A stretch of DNA of 64,000 bases from positions 1 to 64,000 of the forward strand of contig CALKHN010000074.1 of the NCBI GenBank assembly GCA_937991535.1. The letters run 5' to 3'. Below are positions 1 to 8,239 of the stretch, in pieces; within the stretch, counting starts at the first letter, position 1; the number at the start of each line of letters is the position of its first letter. The DNA is from an uncultured Sphingobacteriales bacterium (lineage in GTDB: Bacteria > Bacteroidota > Bacteroidia > Chitinophagales > Chitinophagaceae). The notes under the pieces are model-generated. The model was not told the origin of the DNA, did not search any database, and saw nothing but the letters and a program-made list of their open reading frames with translations. The position numbers and the translations under genes are program-made.

Positions 1-450
1 TCTATTGTGTACCAATGTTTCTACTGTACCTATGAGTTTGTTTTTAACACATAGGGTCATAGACACATAGGTATACATAGGGATATGTTTTCTTCTATTG
101 TGTACCAATGTTTCTACTGTACCTATGAGTTTGTTTTTAACACATAGGGTCATAGACACATAGGTATACATAGGGATATGTTTTCTTCTATTGTGTGTCT
201 ATGTTTCTACTGTACCTATGAGTTTGTTTTTAACACATAGGGTCATAGGAACATAGGTATACATAGGGATATGTTTTCTTCTATTGTGTACCTATGTTTT
301 TACTGCGCCTATGTGTTTGTTTTTGACACATAGGATCATAGGCACATAGATGCACATAGAGACATGTTTTCTTCTATCGTGTGTCTATGTTTCTACTATG
401 TCTTTATTTTTAACCACATAGGATTATAGATGCACATAGGTTTTTTTATA
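1..450. repeat. 93-bp tandem array, about 4.8 copies
   Basis: Units start at 1, 94, 187, 280 and 373, giving an exact 93-bp period; the fifth unit is shortened and decays near 450. The first units are nearly identical and the later ones diverge. Each unit is built from CCTATG and CATAGG words. In unit four these form a perfect inverted pair, CCTATGTGT and ACACATAGG, around a 9-base loop, so each unit could fold. The array may continue to the left of the window. It lies about 75 bp beyond the stop of the minus-strand gene ending at 527. No open reading frame crosses it. Confidence 0.95.
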
Positions 451-502
451 TCTCTCCTCAAACATTTGGCTCCGGTTGCAAAGAATAATCGTTATTGCCA
501 TC

Positions 503-530
503 TCCCTGCACCCTATAACCTGTAACTTAC
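503..530 (-). repeat. short heptamer word array over the nanM-like stop codon
   Basis: Four consecutive 7-bp words are read on the plus strand: TCCCTGC, ACCCTAT, AACCTGT and AACTTAC. The last contains the stop codon (527-529) of the minus-strand gene. On that gene's sense strand the words read GCAGGGT-like, the vocabulary of the large array at 6630-6769. Confidence 0.7.
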
Positions 531-1675
531 TGTATCCTCCCCATCCATATTTCTGGTGTGCGCACTCCTGCTCTCACTTCTCCATTGGGTATTACCACAT
601 CGTTGTTCCATAAAATGGCGGTAGTAGTAACAGATGCTGCAAAAGGAAGCGGGGCGATATTTGTCCAACTGTCCGTTGTTGTATTATATACCAATACATC
701 CTTACTAAACCCGGGATGTGAAGCCTGCAATTGATTTTTTTGCAGTATCAGCTCCTGTTTTTTTGCAGTGTCGGTGGCTGCATTGATGGCAGCTATTAAC
801 AATTCTGTGTTATGAAAAGTTTCTCCCTTATCTCCGCCAAACAGTAAAATTTCGTTTATGCCCAAAGCAATACCCGTTCCGGCACACAGGCTATAAGGTA
901 GTAATTTAATTTCCTTCCATTCGTTCTTTTTAAGATCGAATGTGTAAGCGGATGCATAGATATCGCTGATGCCATTGTTTTTTTTCTTTCTGCCACCCAT
1001 TACATAAACCGCGGGGTTACCGTTAGCAGATTGAGCAACCACCACGGCATGAGAAACGGCATGGGGCAGGTTGGGTAAAGTGTTCCATTGAGCGGCGGTA
1101 TCTGTAATATCCAGACTGTAAAAACCAATTGAGGTACTGTCGCTGTTCTCTCCCCCGGCAAGATATATTATATTACCGTGCGCCGCAATACCCGCGTTGG
1201 TGAGGGGCAGGGGAAGGTCGGGTAAACTTTTGACGATCACACTATCATTATTCCATTGAAGTAAGATTACTTCAGCGCTTACGCCTTCGGAATTTTCGCC
1301 GCCGGCGCATACAATTCCGATGGGAGTGGAGATGCAGGCCGCGTAAGCCAAGGCATAAGGCAAAGCAAATGTTTTATATACCGATAGCGAATCTTTGCCT
1401 GTTCTTTTCATCACAAAACCTTCGGCATAATATTTTTTCTTTCCGCCTTCCCAGGGCATCCCATCAGGAAAATTAGCGCCTCCGGCTACCAGCAATAGAT
1501 CCTGGTGAACACCACTCACCGGTCCCGCAAAACCCAATGCGGTTGTTTGTCCCGGAGGGGGAGGGAGCGTAGCGGAGAGTGACCATTGTATAGCGGTACC
1601 CTGCCGGTTTTCTGTGCAGGATGGCAGATGAGTAAGCATAGCGATAGCAAGGAAAAAAATGGATAACCGGGTCAT
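527..1675 (-). CDS. nanM: Kelch-type N-acetylneuraminate epimerase/mutarotase-like lipoprotein
   Basis: The 382-residue protein has an N-terminal hydrophobic stretch ending in LPSC (Cys20), a plausible though atypical lipoprotein signal. Repeated VxxGG-type Kelch blades follow (near residues 63, 124, 173, 226 and 280), as in the cyclically permuted sialate mutarotase family related to E. coli NanM. That family interconverts sialic acid anomers so that the lyase receives its substrate. The gene lies 38 bp downstream of the N-acetylneuraminate lyase gene on the same strand, which strongly supports this role. Location is probably periplasmic or lipid-anchored. The stop codon lies inside a heptamer repeat word. 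A different Kelch function is possible but less likely given the neighbour. Confidence 0.8.
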   Translation of the reverse strand: MTRLSIFFLAIAMLTHLPSCTENRQGTAIQWSLSATLPPPPGQTTALGFAGPVSGVHQDLLLVAGGANFPDGMPWEGGKKKYYAEGFVMKRTGKDSLSVYKTFALPYALAYAACISTPIGIVCAGGENSEGVSAEVILLQWNNDSVIVKSLPDLPLPLTNAGIAAHGNIIYLAGGENSDSTSIGFYSLDITDTAAQWNTLPNLPHAVSHAVVVAQSANGNPAVYVMGGRKKKNNGISDIYASAYTFDLKKNEWKEIKLLPYSLCAGTGIALGINEILLFGGDKGETFHNTELLIAAINAATDTAKKQELILQKNQLQASHPGFSKDVLVYNTTTDSWTNIAPLPFAASVTTTAILWNNDVVIPNGEVRAGVRTPEIWMGRIQ

Positions 1676-1713
1676 TATTGTTCACACATTTATTACTGTG
1701 GTTTTGCCTGTTA

Positions 1714-2661
1714 TCAGGCAGACTGTCCGGCCGCCACACGGGATGAAAAGCTGTTGAAATTCAGTTGCTCCACATCTTTTTTGAATAACTCAAACTGTTC
1801 GGCTGACATGTTTTTTACGGGCAGACGGAACTCACCGCAATCTACGCCAATTAGCTTCATGTAGGCTTTTCCGGTAGCTATGCCACCGTATTTGCCCAAC
1901 AGGCGGATCATATCAATGGATTGTTGCTGAAGTGCCTGTGCTTTTTTCAGTTCGTTGTTATTAAATGCGTCTATCAGTTCATAATATAATGGCGCCGCAT
2001 AGTTGTATGTGCTTCCTACTGCGCCTTTGGCACCCAGCACCAGGGCCGCAAGCATATTTTCATCACGCCCCCATAGCATATCATACTTCCCGTTTTGAAA
2101 ACGCATGCACGAAAGAAAATCCATAAAGTCTTCGTGCGTGTATTTGATGCCGGCAAAATTGGGTATCTTACCATCTATTTCCTGCAGTAAATCATACATG
2201 GCAATGTTTACGCCTGTAAGCACAGGGATATGATAATAATAAAAAGGCATGCCGGGCACGGCTCCTGCCACTTCAGCGCAGGCAGCAGCCAGCACGGCCG
2301 CGTTAGCGGGCTTAAAATAAAAGGGCGAGGTAAAAGAAATGGCATATAAGCCGAGTTGCTCTGCATACCGGGCCAGTTCCTTACATTCTGCAATACTGGT
2401 TCCTCCGAGGAACAGCATCACTTTAAAATCCTTGTCTTCCCTGGTAGCAATGCTCCAGGCTTCGGCTGTAGCTTTTTTTTCCTGCATGGTCAGGGAAACA
2501 CCTTCTCCGGTAGAGCCGCAAATAAAAGCGCCGGTAACACCGTTCGCTTTCAGCATTTCATAATACCGAGGTATCAGAGAGGTATTCAAAGAACCATCTT
2601 TATGCATGGACGTAAAGGGCGCTGCAATTAATCCTTTTAAATGTTCTGATGTCATGTTCAT
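1714..2661 (-). CDS. nanA: N-acetylneuraminate lyase (DapA/NanA family)
   Basis: The 315-residue TIM-barrel protein belongs to the class I aldolase DHDPS/NAL superfamily. Visible landmarks are GSTGEG at 49-54, YYYHIP at 141-146 with the catalytic tyrosine region, and GIKYTH at 171-176 whose Lys173 would form the Schiff base. The YYYHIP/GIKYTH combination favours sialic acid lyase over dihydrodipicolinate synthase. It cleaves N-acetylneuraminate to N-acetylmannosamine and pyruvate in the cytoplasm. It is the first gene of a two-gene minus-strand unit with the NanM-like gene. Met3 (2655) is an alternative start. No neuraminidase or nanE-type gene is visible here. Confidence 0.88.
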   Translation of the reverse strand: MNMTSEHLKGLIAAPFTSMHKDGSLNTSLIPRYYEMLKANGVTGAFICGSTGEGVSLTMQEKKATAEAWSIATREDKDFKVMLFLGGTSIAECKELARYAEQLGLYAISFTSPFYFKPANAAVLAAACAEVAGAVPGMPFYYYHIPVLTGVNIAMYDLLQEIDGKIPNFAGIKYTHEDFMDFLSCMRFQNGKYDMLWGRDENMLAALVLGAKGAVGSTYNYAAPLYYELIDAFNNNELKKAQALQQQSIDMIRLLGKYGGIATGKAYMKLIGVDCGEFRLPVKNMSAEQFELFKKDVEQLNFNSFSSRVAAGQSA

Positions 2662-2998
2662 TTAATTTGAAAATTGAAAATATGCTTTTTTTTAAAACCG
2701 GAAACAGCAACATTCCGGGTTATTAATTAAGATGAAGGCATGAGATCGCTTTTCACAAAAAATTGTATAAAATTACCGGCAAAAGAAATTCCAGAAAATG
2801 CTGCCGCCGTTTTTTGATTATGTTCATAAAAGTGGGTTACAAAAAAAGCAACAATCTGTCCACTGCGCCTTGATATTTGTCCTGGAATCGTCAAAATTTT
2901 ACTGTTTCAGGCATATTTGAGTAATATCATAGCAATTGATGATCAGCATCATTGTTGGAATTTGTATTATAATGTAAATTTGAAACAAAGCCCCATCT
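2662..2998. promoter_or_regulatory. divergent control region between nanA and the baeRF-like gene
   Basis: This 337-bp region separates divergent genes. It holds an inverted repeat CCGGAA-N9-TTCCGG (2698-2718), about 40 bp upstream of the nanA start, a candidate operator. A second one, TGATG-ATCAG-CATCA (2937-2951), lies just upstream of the -33 element of the rightward promoter. Neither can be assigned to a known regulator. I see no coding potential. Confidence 0.45.
2955..2982 (+). promoter_or_regulatory. Bacteroidota-type promoter for the baeRF-like gene
   Basis: A TTG at 2955-2957 and a perfect TAnnTTTG element (TAAATTTG, 2975-2982) are separated by 17 bp. This matches the primary sigma factor consensus known for Bacteroidota. 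The ATG follows 16 bp after the -7 element, giving a short leader without a Shine-Dalgarno sequence. Confidence 0.6.
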
Positions 2999-4087
2999 AT
3001 GCAACTCAACATTTCTACATCCATTCCTTCAACAGACGAAAAAAAGCGGCACTGGCCGGCAGTCTCCATTATTATGCCGTTTGAGCCTGTTATACAGCGT
3101 AAAGATGATTTAATGCAAAGACTTCAGAAAGCCATGAAGAAAGTAGAGTGGGAAATGGGAACCGGGTATGACGAGGACCTGGCCGGACTTGTGATGCTGA
3201 AGTTAAGAACGATTATAAAGAATCTTAATTTCAGCTCTTTTAAAAAAAGCATCGCCATTTACGTATCGCCGGTCTTTGAAAGGGTAATGTATATGAATAT
3301 ACCTGTAAACGAGGCTATTTCCGTTAATGATACTTTTGTAATAAGAGATATTGTTCATGCCAAAAAAGAGATACCTGCTTATTTTGTGCTTATGCTGAGT
3401 GAAAAATGGAGCACAGTATACGAAGGCGGCATTACCGGGCTTACTAAAATAAAATCCAACGGTTTGGGAAACATGCCCGGTTTTAAGAAGGAAACAACGG
3501 GAGGACAAGTTCCGGATGGCAATGCATTTTTTACAAAGCAATTTTTGCAGCATACCGATGAGGGACTTTCCGTATTGCTATCGGTTATGCCGTTGCCTGT
3601 GCTGGTAGTAGGTAATAAACAAATACTCGCACATTATAAGGCACTAACAGTTAACAGTAAAAGTATAGTGGAATGTATTGAAGGCAGTTATGAAAAAGTT
3701 GCTGAACAGGTTTTGTTTAATACCATAAATCATTATATAACAAACTGGAATAAAATAAAGGTAAAGCATTTGTACCATCAACTGGAAAAAGCCGCAGCAG
3801 AAGGAAACCTGGTAGATGGAATCCCGGCAGTATGGCAAAGCGTTGCACAACACAGGGGGCGACTGCTGATTGTTGGGAAAAGTTCAATGCTCAACCCGGA
3901 AATAATGGAAACAGGTGAATTACCTGTAACGGCTACCCGGTTTAATAAATTTTCATGTGTTAAGCATGTCATTGATGATATTATAGAGAAAGTACTGGAA
4001 AACGGAGGTGATGTTGAAATAGTGGATGATGACGTGCTGGGTGGCCAGCAGATCATACTTGTGAAGGATAAACATGATTATTTATGA
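2999..4087 (+). CDS. baeRF-type (bacterial archaeo-eukaryotic release-factor-like) protein
   Basis: This 362-residue soluble protein has no signal peptide or membrane segment. The C-terminal third shows the pattern of the eRF1 domain-3-like baeRF families: HLYHQLEKAA around 258-267, a GRLLIVGKSS strand-turn near 287-296, then DDIIEKVLENGGDVEIV ahead of a final strand. In many bacteria baeRF-type genes sit beside universal stress and Hsp20 genes, as here, and a role in ribosome rescue or stress translation has been proposed but not established. It leads a 14-kb run of stress and envelope genes. Family assignment is by pattern recall, so moderately sure. Confidence 0.6.
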   Translation: MQLNISTSIPSTDEKKRHWPAVSIIMPFEPVIQRKDDLMQRLQKAMKKVEWEMGTGYDEDLAGLVMLKLRTIIKNLNFSSFKKSIAIYVSPVFERVMYMNIPVNEAISVNDTFVIRDIVHAKKEIPAYFVLMLSEKWSTVYEGGITGLTKIKSNGLGNMPGFKKETTGGQVPDGNAFFTKQFLQHTDEGLSVLLSVMPLPVLVVGNKQILAHYKALTVNSKSIVECIEGSYEKVAEQVLFNTINHYITNWNKIKVKHLYHQLEKAAAEGNLVDGIPAVWQSVAQHRGRLLIVGKSSMLNPEIMETGELPVTATRFNKFSCVKHVIDDIIEKVLENGGDVEIVDDDVLGGQQIILVKDKHDYL

Positions 4088-4131
4088 TTTCTCAATCGTT
4101 ATAAGCAATATTTATTGGGGTATATCGGGTA

Positions 4132-4262
4132 AGCAGCATCGGGTGCATTCCAAATTGTTGCATCGCTTTGCTTCATGTTGGCGGTGAAGACACCGCCCAC
4201 GGCGGACGCCCCGGTTGGTGGAGACACCAACCGGCGACAATTTAGAATACACCAGCAGCATC
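4132..4262. mobile_element. MITE-like element, copy 1, with 9-bp target duplication
   Basis: A 113-bp element (4141-4253) begins GGGTGCATTCCAAATTGT and ends with an imperfect inverted copy (rc of 4236-4253, 15 of 18 matching). It contains two hairpins: GGCGGTG-AAGA-CACCGCC (4180-4197) and CCGGTTGGTG-GAGA-CACCAACCGG (4211-4234, perfect 10-bp arms). A perfect 9-bp direct repeat AGCAGCATC flanks it (4132-4140 and 4254-4262), as expected of a target site duplication. There is no coding capacity. A second copy of the same plan lies at 41632-41745. Confidence 0.8.
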
Positions 4263-4285
4263 GCACTAACATAAATAGGATCTAT

Positions 4286-5125
4286 ATGAAAAAAATAATC
4301 GCGGCTTTTGATGGATTAAAGTTTTCTAAAGCTACAAGAGACTATGCAATTCAAATTGCCAGGGAAAACAGTGCTCACCTGGTTGGCGTTTTTTTGGATG
4401 ATCCACTGTACCATAGTTATAAAGTGTATGATCTTATAAGCGAGGAAGGCGGCATTTCTGATGCGAAGCAAAAGAAATTCCTTGAAATAGACGCAAGGGC
4501 GAGAGATGCGGCTGCTGCTGATTTTGAAGCGGCATGCCAGAAGGCGGGGCTCCAGTTTTCTGTGCGCCGCAATAAAGATATTGCCACCCAGGGGCTGCTG
4601 CAGGAAAGTATTTATGCAGACATGCTGATTATTTGCAGTAATGAAACATTTACTCATTATGAAGAAAAGATTCCTACCCGGTTTATAAGAGATATATTGT
4701 CGGAAGTACAGTGCCCCGTGCTTGTAGTACCACCTCATTATAAACCCTTTAACAAGTTGGTTTTGTTATTCGATGGAGAACCGTCTTCTGTTTATGCCAT
4801 CAAAATGTTCAGTTATATGCTTCCTGCTTTGAAAGAACATCCCTCCGAAGTATTATCGGTAAAGCCAATGGGTCAAAGCATGCATTTGCCGGATAATAAA
4901 CTGATGAAGGAATTTATGAAAAGGCATTTTCCAAAAGCCGCTTATAAAGTATTAAAGGGGCTTCCCGAAACGGAGATCGTTAACTTTCTGAAAGCCTCCA
5001 AAGGGTTCCCGTTGGTGGTATTGGGAGCTTACCGCCGGGGAATGGTATCGCGGTGGTTTAGGGCAAGCATGGCCGATGTGTTGATGAGAGAGTTAAAAAT
5101 GCCGGTATTTATTGCGCATAATTAA
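4286..5125 (+). CDS. universal stress protein, tandem two-domain
   Basis: The start is set at 4286 (MKKIIAAFDGL, a canonical UspA first strand). The frame stays open back to 4175, but that extension runs through the MITE-like repeat. The 279-residue product holds two Usp folds: residues 1 to about 148, ending in the strand VQCPVLVVPP, and a second from about 155 ending in MPVFIAHN. The ATP-binding glycine motif is not well preserved, so it may be a non-nucleotide-binding type. Usp proteins accumulate under starvation and envelope or oxygen stress. The MITE-like element ends 32 bp before the start codon. Confidence 0.85.
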   Translation: MKKIIAAFDGLKFSKATRDYAIQIARENSAHLVGVFLDDPLYHSYKVYDLISEEGGISDAKQKKFLEIDARARDAAAADFEAACQKAGLQFSVRRNKDIATQGLLQESIYADMLIICSNETFTHYEEKIPTRFIRDILSEVQCPVLVVPPHYKPFNKLVLLFDGEPSSVYAIKMFSYMLPALKEHPSEVLSVKPMGQSMHLPDNKLMKEFMKRHFPKAAYKVLKGLPETEIVNFLKASKGFPLVVLGAYRRGMVSRWFRASMADVLMRELKMPVFIAHN

Positions 5126-5240
5126 AAGTATATCAGTATTTGTTAATGCCTTTTTGTTAAAGCTGGAACGATTGAATTATTCACCATGAGGATATATAAT
5201 GTTTAAATTACGGGTAACGGGTTCTAATGAAAACCGGTAT

Positions 5241-5450
5241 ATGAAAAAGAATATGAATAATACAGACAGGTTGATACGTGCCGTCTTCGCCATTATTTTC
5301 GCAGTACTTTATTATAACAACATTGCAGGCAATGCCTGGGCTGTAGTATTTTTAGTGATCTCCTGTATTTTAGCAGTTACAAGTTTTATCAGTTTCTGCC
5401 CCTTGTATAAACTGTTCGGTATTAGTACCTGCTCCAAAAAAACTACCTGA
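5241..5450 (+). CDS. DUF2892 small inner-membrane protein
   Basis: The 69-residue product is read from ATG 5241 (MKKNMNNTDRLIRA); the frame is open from 5199 but the upstream part is not typical. NTDRLIRAVFA is followed by two membrane segments (about residues 10-25 and 31-50) and FCPLYKLFGISTC at the end. This is the DUF2892 pattern, including the conserved CPLY and final cysteine seen in the YgaP C-terminal membrane domain. The function is unknown. It lies between a Usp gene and a membrane hydrolase and may be cotranscribed with them. Confidence 0.8.
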   Translation: MKKNMNNTDRLIRAVFAIIFAVLYYNNIAGNAWAVVFLVISCILAVTSFISFCPLYKLFGISTCSKKTT

Positions 5451-5514
5451 TATTCTATACATTTGCGGGGATAGTATCTTCCACCATACAATTTTTTTTG
5501 CGGCATAACCTGAA

Positions 5515-6525
5515 ATGGATTCTATTACACATATAGCACTGGGCGCCTGTGTTGGCGAAGCTTTTTTTGGAAAGGGGTTTGGAAAAAAGGCGATGCTATG
5601 GGGAGCGCTTGCTCAAAGTGCTCCGGATATTGATTTTTTAGGCGCCTTTTGGTTGAGTACAGATGAAAACCTGCTTGCGCACAGGGGGTTTACCCATTCC
5701 ATATTGTTTGCGTTACTCATTTCACCAGTATTGGCAATAACGGCGGAGAAGGTACATCGTCCGCAAAATATCCGGTTCAGTAAATGGCTGATTTTTTTTC
5801 TCACAGAGGTTTTCTTGCATTTGCTGCTGGACGGGTTTAATAATTATGGTGTAGGCTGGTTTGAACCCTTTAATCATCACCGGTTTTCGTTTAATGCCAT
5901 TTATGTTGCAGATCCATTTTTCTCTATATGGGCTGGTATTGCCATTATAATGTTATTTGTTTTACACAGTTATCATCCCCGTCGCAGGTTTTGGTGGCGG
6001 TTTGGAGTGTTCATTCCTTTTCTTTACCTGGGCTGGTGCACGATCAATAAAATAAAGATCAACAGCGATGTAAAGGAAATCCTTAGCCGGCAACATATTG
6101 CGCATACGCGGTATTTTACCACGCCAGCGCCTTTTACCAATCTTCTGTGGTATGTAGTAGCCGGTAACGATACCGGTTACCACGTTGGATTTCGTTCTAT
6201 ATTAGATAGTAAAAAGAAAATTGACTTTTCGTATTTTCCCCGTAACGATTCCTTATTGAAACCTGTTACCGATCATGAAGAACTGCAGCACCTTATTCGT
6301 TTTTCCCAGCAATTTTACACAGCAGAGTTGTGGGGCGATACCCTGGTATTCAATGATCTGCGGTTTGGGCAAATGAAGGGATGGCAGGATCCGCAGGGGA
6401 AATTCGTATTTCATTATATACTTAACCATCCGGAAGATAATACGCTGGTAGTACAGCGGGGGCGATTTACGGGCTGGAGCCCGAAGGTGGTGGGCGGATA
6501 TATAAGAAGGATTCGCGGGAACTGA
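5515..6525 (+). CDS. membrane-bound metal-dependent hydrolase (YdjM/DUF457 family)
   Basis: This 336-residue protein begins MDSITHIALGACVGEA and carries DIDF (38-41) and HRGFTHS (57-63), the His/Asp metal-binding set of the YdjM/YbcI family of putative membrane hydrolases. Hydrophobic segments follow at about 63-80, 91-108, 140-155 and 165-177. The C-terminal 140 residues form a soluble, probably periplasmic region, typical of the longer Bacteroidota members. The biochemical substrate is unknown. The stop codon is followed after one base by the purine-rich word array at 6527. Confidence 0.8.
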   Translation: MDSITHIALGACVGEAFFGKGFGKKAMLWGALAQSAPDIDFLGAFWLSTDENLLAHRGFTHSILFALLISPVLAITAEKVHRPQNIRFSKWLIFFLTEVFLHLLLDGFNNYGVGWFEPFNHHRFSFNAIYVADPFFSIWAGIAIIMLFVLHSYHPRRRFWWRFGVFIPFLYLGWCTINKIKINSDVKEILSRQHIAHTRYFTTPAPFTNLLWYVVAGNDTGYHVGFRSILDSKKKIDFSYFPRNDSLLKPVTDHEELQHLIRFSQQFYTAELWGDTLVFNDLRFGQMKGWQDPQGKFVFHYILNHPEDNTLVVQRGRFTGWSPKVVGGYIRRIRGN

Positions 6526-6526
6526 A

Positions 6527-6625
6527 GATGAGAGGAGAGAGGAGAGAGGAGAGAGGTGAGAGGAGAGAGGTGAGAAAGGTGAAAGGTGTGGGTGAGAAGA
6601 GAGTGGAGAAACGAGAGAGTGTGGT
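6527..6625 (+). repeat. purine-rich heptamer array directly after the hydrolase stop codon
   Basis: Words GATGAGA, GGAGAGA (repeated) and GGTGAGA run in 7-bp phase from one base after the stop, then drift into GGTGAAA/GGAGAAA words. The plus (sense) strand is almost pure A/G. The array meets the oppositely oriented array at 6630. Confidence 0.85.
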
Positions 6626-6629
6626 CACA

Positions 6630-6769
6630 AACTTGTACCCTGCACCCTGCAACTTGCAGCCTTTAACCTTTAACCTGCACCCTGTAAGCTGCAGCCTTTA
6701 ACCTGCAACTTGCAGCCTTTGACCTGCAACCCGCACCCTGCACCCTGCAACTTGAACCCTGCACCCCGC
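6630..6769 (-). repeat. array of twenty degenerate heptamers abutting the PLD-gene stop codon
   Basis: Exactly 140 bp divide into twenty 7-bp words without a single phase shift. Examples on the plus strand are ACCCTGC, AACTTGC, AGCCTTT and AACCTGC. On the minus strand, which is the sense strand of the adjoining gene, they read GCAGGGT, GCAAGTT and AAAGGCT. The last word ends at 6769 and the gene's stop codon starts at 6770. Word variants are shuffled rather than ordered, so this is not simple homogeneous slippage. Confidence 0.9.
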
Positions 6770-7999
6770 TTAATTTCTTTGCCTGAAGTAAAATGTAAAA
6801 AGATAGATCAGTCCTTTAACAGTTTGATAAGAACACCACCACATAAAACGTTTAAATAAAGTGCGTTTTTGAGCAAGCATTTCTGCCGTTACAGAAACAC
6901 ATTCTTTTTCAATAATATCTTCAAATACGCTTTCTACTCCGGCGGCAAAATTTTCGTTGCGTATATCAAGGTTTAATTCAATGCTGGCATGAGCGCTGAT
7001 ATTATTAATGTTAAAAGAGCCAATGGTTAGCCACGTGGTATCACAAACCGACACCTTCCCGTGCAAAACATTTCCCTGGTACTCGTAAATAGCTATATCG
7101 TTCCGCAATAACCAGTCATAAATATATCTTTCGGCATACTTTGCCAGCTTTATATCCGATAAGCCGGCAAGAATGATTTTGATCTTTATTCCTCTTTTTG
7201 CAGCAAGCGAAAGCTGTTTTCTGAAATTTTCACCGGGCAGGAAATAACTGCATAAAATAACAATATGCGATTGGGCGGTTCTCAGCATTTCAGTATAGCT
7301 GCGCGATATTTCTTTTTTATTACGCACCCAGTCGTTAACACGCATGCGTACCAGGCCGGGCGACACCGGTAAGTTGTCTAACTTTATGAAATCCTTTTCG
7401 CATGGAAGTTTTCCTGTTTTTGCGGGGAACCCATTCCATGTTTTCCAGCAAAGTTCGCATAGCTCTTTCACGATATCTCCCTCAACCCAAACGGCAAAAT
7501 CGAGCCATGCCCTATAACCGGGTCCATCGTTGTATCGCTCTGTAATATTAACCCCGCCCACCATAGCGCATCGCGTGTCGGTTACTATAATTTTATGGTG
7601 CAGGCGCCGGCCAAAATAAAAATATTTGCTCCTGATAAGGGGTTCAAAGAAGCGAAAATGAATTCCAGCACCCCTGAGTTCATTAATAAAGGATCTGGAT
7701 AATACCTTAGATGCGTAGCCATCGGGCATTACATATACGTTCACACCTCTTTGCGCTGCTTTTTTTAATGCCTCTCCAATAAGTTTGCCGGTTTCGTCAT
7801 CATCAAAAATATAGGTTTGTAAGTGTATGCTCTGTTTTGCCTGGTCAATCATTTGCAGCATCTGGCTAAAATATGCAGCTCCGCCACGAATAAATTTTAC
7901 ATTATTATTCATGGTATATCCGGCGCTGAGCCGCTTTTTTTCAGATGGCCGGCGCTTTTGATTTTTTGTGCCGCCCGGCATAACAGACCTGGTTTTCAA
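6770..7999 (-). CDS. phospholipase D/cardiolipin synthase-like protein
   Basis: This 409-residue protein has two HKD motifs: HHKIIVTD at 134-141 (His134, Lys136, Asp141) and HGKVSVCD at 313-320 (His313, Lys315, Asp320), each followed by the expected GG/GS-N strand. This is the arrangement of bacterial ClsA/B-type cardiolipin synthases and related phosphatidyltransferases. The hydrophobic N-terminal segments of ClsA are absent, so it resembles ClsB/ClsC. Start choice is uncertain: Met30 (7912) precedes NNNVKFIRGG, where the family homology begins. It probably acts at the inner membrane face on phosphatidylglycerol. It is transcribed opposite to its stress-block neighbours. Confidence 0.82.
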   Translation of the reverse strand: MKTRSVMPGGTKNQKRRPSEKKRLSAGYTMNNNVKFIRGGAAYFSQMLQMIDQAKQSIHLQTYIFDDDETGKLIGEALKKAAQRGVNVYVMPDGYASKVLSRSFINELRGAGIHFRFFEPLIRSKYFYFGRRLHHKIIVTDTRCAMVGGVNITERYNDGPGYRAWLDFAVWVEGDIVKELCELCWKTWNGFPAKTGKLPCEKDFIKLDNLPVSPGLVRMRVNDWVRNKKEISRSYTEMLRTAQSHIVILCSYFLPGENFRKQLSLAAKRGIKIKIILAGLSDIKLAKYAERYIYDWLLRNDIAIYEYQGNVLHGKVSVCDTTWLTIGSFNINNISAHASIELNLDIRNENFAAGVESVFEDIIEKECVSVTAEMLAQKRTLFKRFMWWCSYQTVKGLIYLFTFYFRQRN

Positions 8000-8108
8000 T
8001 GATCAGTCTTTTTGTAAATATAGATTGTATATTCTATTATAATGATAAGGATGCCGTAAGTAAAAAAATGCTGATGAAGATCATACTAAATTAATGCAGG
8101 TATCATAG

Positions 8109-8135
8109 TTGCCTCATTAAAAAATTTTACCTTTG
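8109..8135 (+). promoter_or_regulatory. candidate promoter upstream of the first Hsp20 gene
   Basis: TTG at 8109-8111 and a perfect TAnnTTTG element (TACCTTTG, 8128-8135) have 16-bp spacing. The leader to the ATG at 8240 would be about 100 nt. It contains an imperfect TACTGTATGCACAGTATA inverted repeat (8146-8163), a possible operator or leader structure. Confidence 0.5.
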
Positions 8136-8239
8136 TGTTGCTGTTATACTGTATGCACAGTATAGTTTGAAAAATAATGAGTGAAGAAAAATACAGCATA
8201 CTAACCAGGTACATTATTCATCAATAATACCGCATTCGT

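Noticed and set aside
1..450. CRISPR array
   Set aside because: The 93-bp units are contiguous and similar along their whole length; there are no short repeats with unique spacers and no cas genes.
4030..4060. GGQ peptide-release motif in the baeRF-like protein
   Set aside because: A GGQ triplet occurs in the last dozen residues (VLGGQQI), but in release factors the motif lies in the middle domain on an exposed loop. Here it is at the end of the domain-3-like part and is probably coincidence.
4175..4285. N-terminal extension of the first Usp protein
   Set aside because: The extension is encoded by the MITE-like repeat and lacks family similarity; MKKIIAAFDG at 4286 is the canonical start.
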